DNA from: an uncultured bacterium
GTDB lineage: Bacteria; Verrucomicrobiota; Lentisphaeria; Victivallales; UBA1829
Length of the DNA stretch: 59,278 bases
Direction of reading: 5' to 3'
NCBI GenBank assembly: GCA_900548385.1
Contig: URKJ01000028.1
Span: 1 to 59,278, forward strand
In this document: one piece after another, positions 58,162 to 59,278 of the stretch
Position numbering within the stretch: the stretch's first letter is position 1
How the letters are laid out: each line of letters starts with the position of its first letter
The notes under the pieces: model-generated
Databases searched by the model: none
Seen by the model: the letters and a program-made list of their open reading frames with translations, nothing else
What the model was told of the DNA's origin: nothing
Made by a program: the position numbers and the translations under genes

Positions 58162-58242
58162 ATGAATCACATGCCGTTTTTCAGCACCGCAAACCGCGGG
58201 AGGCGTGCAGCTTTTCTCCGGAACCGGAGGGGCTGCGTATGA
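58162..58242 (+). CDS. 26-codon leader ORF overlapping the kinase
   Basis: The frame encodes 26 residues, with Arg-rich second half, from the ATG at 58162 to a TGA at 58240. GGGAG lies five bases before its ATG. Its stop overlaps the kinase ATG as ATGA, so ribosomes finishing it could restart on the kinase. It is too small for a known family and may be a regulatory leader peptide; that it is translated is inference. Confidence 0.5.
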   Translation: MNHMPFFSTANRGRRAAFLRNRRGCV

Positions 58243-59276
58243 ACCGGAAACCGCAGATCCCGGATTTTAATATCGTTGAACAGTGCGGTCAGGGCGGAAG
58301 CAGTACGGTCTGGCTCGCGATTGATTATGACGGCATCCGCCGTGCGATCCGTATTCTTGACCGGATTACGCCCCGGACTCATGGGCGGGTCGAAGCGGAG
58401 GCAAAAGCGATCTCCCTGTACCGGAATGTTGCAAACCGTCACGAAAATCTGCTTGACATTCTGTATATCGGCAAAACGGAAGAGTATTTGTATTATGTGA
58501 CGGAACTTGCCGATGATGCGGGGGATATTCAGTCTAAATATCAGCCGGACACGCTTGCATGGCGTATTCAAAACAAGAATTATTCCAAAAGCGAGATGCT
58601 GGATTATATTGAATCCATTCTGGACGGTGTGGAACAGCTCCATTCCAACCGTCTGGCGCATCACGATTTGAAGCCGGAAAATATTCTGTTTCTGCATCAT
58701 CGGCTGAAAATCGGCGATCCGGGTCTTTCCGCGCCGATCCCGGAACCCGCGCACGGCGGGACCAACGGCTTTCTGCCGCCATGGCCTGAACCGAATGGCA
58801 TTGAATCGGATATCTATGCCATTGGAAAGATTATTTATTGTCTGTATTCCAGAATGGACGCAACAGAGTTTCCGGAGATTCCTATTGACCTGAAGATCAA
58901 GGCGGTTGCCGATTTGAACCGGATTGCCCTGAAATGCTGTGAAGAATCTCCCGAATTCCGTTACCGCTGCGTCGCGGAAATCCGGAAAGACATCTGTGCG
59001 CTCCGGAAACTTCCCGCATGGAAGAAAGTGCTTCATTCCGTCTATGCGTATTTGCCGCCGGTGCTCGGTTCTCTTCTGATCCTGATGCTGATTCTGCATT
59101 TCACACCGGCTCTGAAAAAGCATTTACAGCGGGTTCCGCTTGAAAACGGGAAAGAACAGCTGCGGAACCTCAAACATTCCATCAGCAACTGGAATTTGAT
59201 CGAGACGTTTCAGGAACTGGAACGTCTCTTTACTTTGGCCTATTATAGAAACGATGATAAAAAGCATTATTCATAA
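58239..59276 (+). CDS. Degenerate Ser/Thr protein kinase with one membrane helix
   Basis: The 345-residue protein has an eukaryotic-like kinase domain: glycine loop GQGGSSTVW (17-25), HHDLKPEN (141-148) with catalytic D143 and N148, and IGDPG (158-162) where DFG is usual. The VAIK lysine is replaced by Arg (R38 in RRAIRIL) and the HRD arginine by His. So activity is doubtful: pseudokinase or weak kinase. A single membrane helix is at about 268-289, with a short outer tail. GGAGGGG lies six bases before the ATG. It ends two bases before the window edge. Confidence 0.85.
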   Translation: MNRKPQIPDFNIVEQCGQGGSSTVWLAIDYDGIRRAIRILDRITPRTHGRVEAEAKAISLYRNVANRHENLLDILYIGKTEEYLYYVTELADDAGDIQSKYQPDTLAWRIQNKNYSKSEMLDYIESILDGVEQLHSNRLAHHDLKPENILFLHHRLKIGDPGLSAPIPEPAHGGTNGFLPPWPEPNGIESDIYAIGKIIYCLYSRMDATEFPEIPIDLKIKAVADLNRIALKCCEESPEFRYRCVAEIRKDICALRKLPAWKKVLHSVYAYLPPVLGSLLILMLILHFTPALKKHLQRVPLENGKEQLRNLKHSISNWNLIETFQELERLFTLAYYRNDDKKHYS

Positions 59277-59278
59277 TG

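Noticed and set aside
1..59278. tRNA, rRNA, CRISPR arrays and insertion sequences
   Set aside because: No cloverleaf with a GGTTCGA-type arm, no repeat-spacer array and no transposase frame was seen in any part of the window.

Overview
The window looks like a chromosomal segment of a Gram-negative, anaerobic, carbohydrate-degrading bacterium of the PVC group, most plausibly a gut Lentisphaerota (Victivallis-like). This is inference. It rests on lipid A/Kdo genes (waaA, an LpxH-type hydrolase), a glycyl radical enzyme with its activase, many intracellular glycoside hydrolases with AraC/LacI regulators, several Gfo/Idh/MocA oxidoreductases, a DUF4886 protein and moderately GC-rich codon use. 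No rRNA, tRNA, CRISPR array or insertion sequence was seen.

Region by region. 1-4,200: an AT-rich accessory stretch with a possible immunity-type protein, a DUF3137 membrane protein, a YjbR protein and a methyltransferase. 4,300-9,100: an AraC regulator divergent from a Gfo/Idh oxidoreductase, which converges at a strong bidirectional terminator on a second Gfo/Idh-orphan trpB operon with tandem promoters. 9,300-14,200: a zinc-binding membrane protein, then rhomboid protease-glgA-queA-TIM-barrel protein. 14,200-18,500: waaA-thiC-tadA-S41 protease, tightly coupled. 18,600-25,200: recQ-M20 peptidase; lipoprotein-membrane protein-radical SAM; a CBM9-like protein. 25,400-29,400: a DUF4886 hydrolase, cysK-esterase, a small zinc ribbon and a secreted protein. 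29,400-39,900: the translation cluster thrS-infC-rpmI-rplT-pheS-pheT followed by a small membrane gene, der, a GGQ release-factor-like gene and a COG2509 flavoprotein. 39,900-48,300: AraC regulator, glycyl radical enzyme and activase, GH63 glycosidase, AraC regulator, and a large membrane protein. 48,200-54,700: LacI-MFS-GH5 facing GH36. 54,600-59,278: LpxH-type hydrolase-murC-TPR-GH36 operon, a UDP-glucuronate decarboxylase, and a degenerate Ser/Thr kinase preceded by a translated leader ORF.

The genes suggest uptake of oligosaccharides (MFS), cytoplasmic hydrolysis (GH5, GH36, GH63), sugar oxidation/epimerisation (Gfo/Idh, TIM barrel) and possibly radical fermentation of a product (glycyl radical enzyme), each under a local regulator.

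Promoters are unusually readable. More than twenty have a TTG-type -35, a 16-17 bp spacer and a TATATT or TATAGT -10, often followed by AC. Two of them would start transcription at or within a base of an ATG (leaderless mRNAs). infC has its own promoter and an ATT start codon. No single undescribed system is proven. The best candidates for a second look are the glycyl radical enzyme locus, the leader-ORF/pseudokinase locus, and the duplicated-motif AT-rich gene at the left edge.
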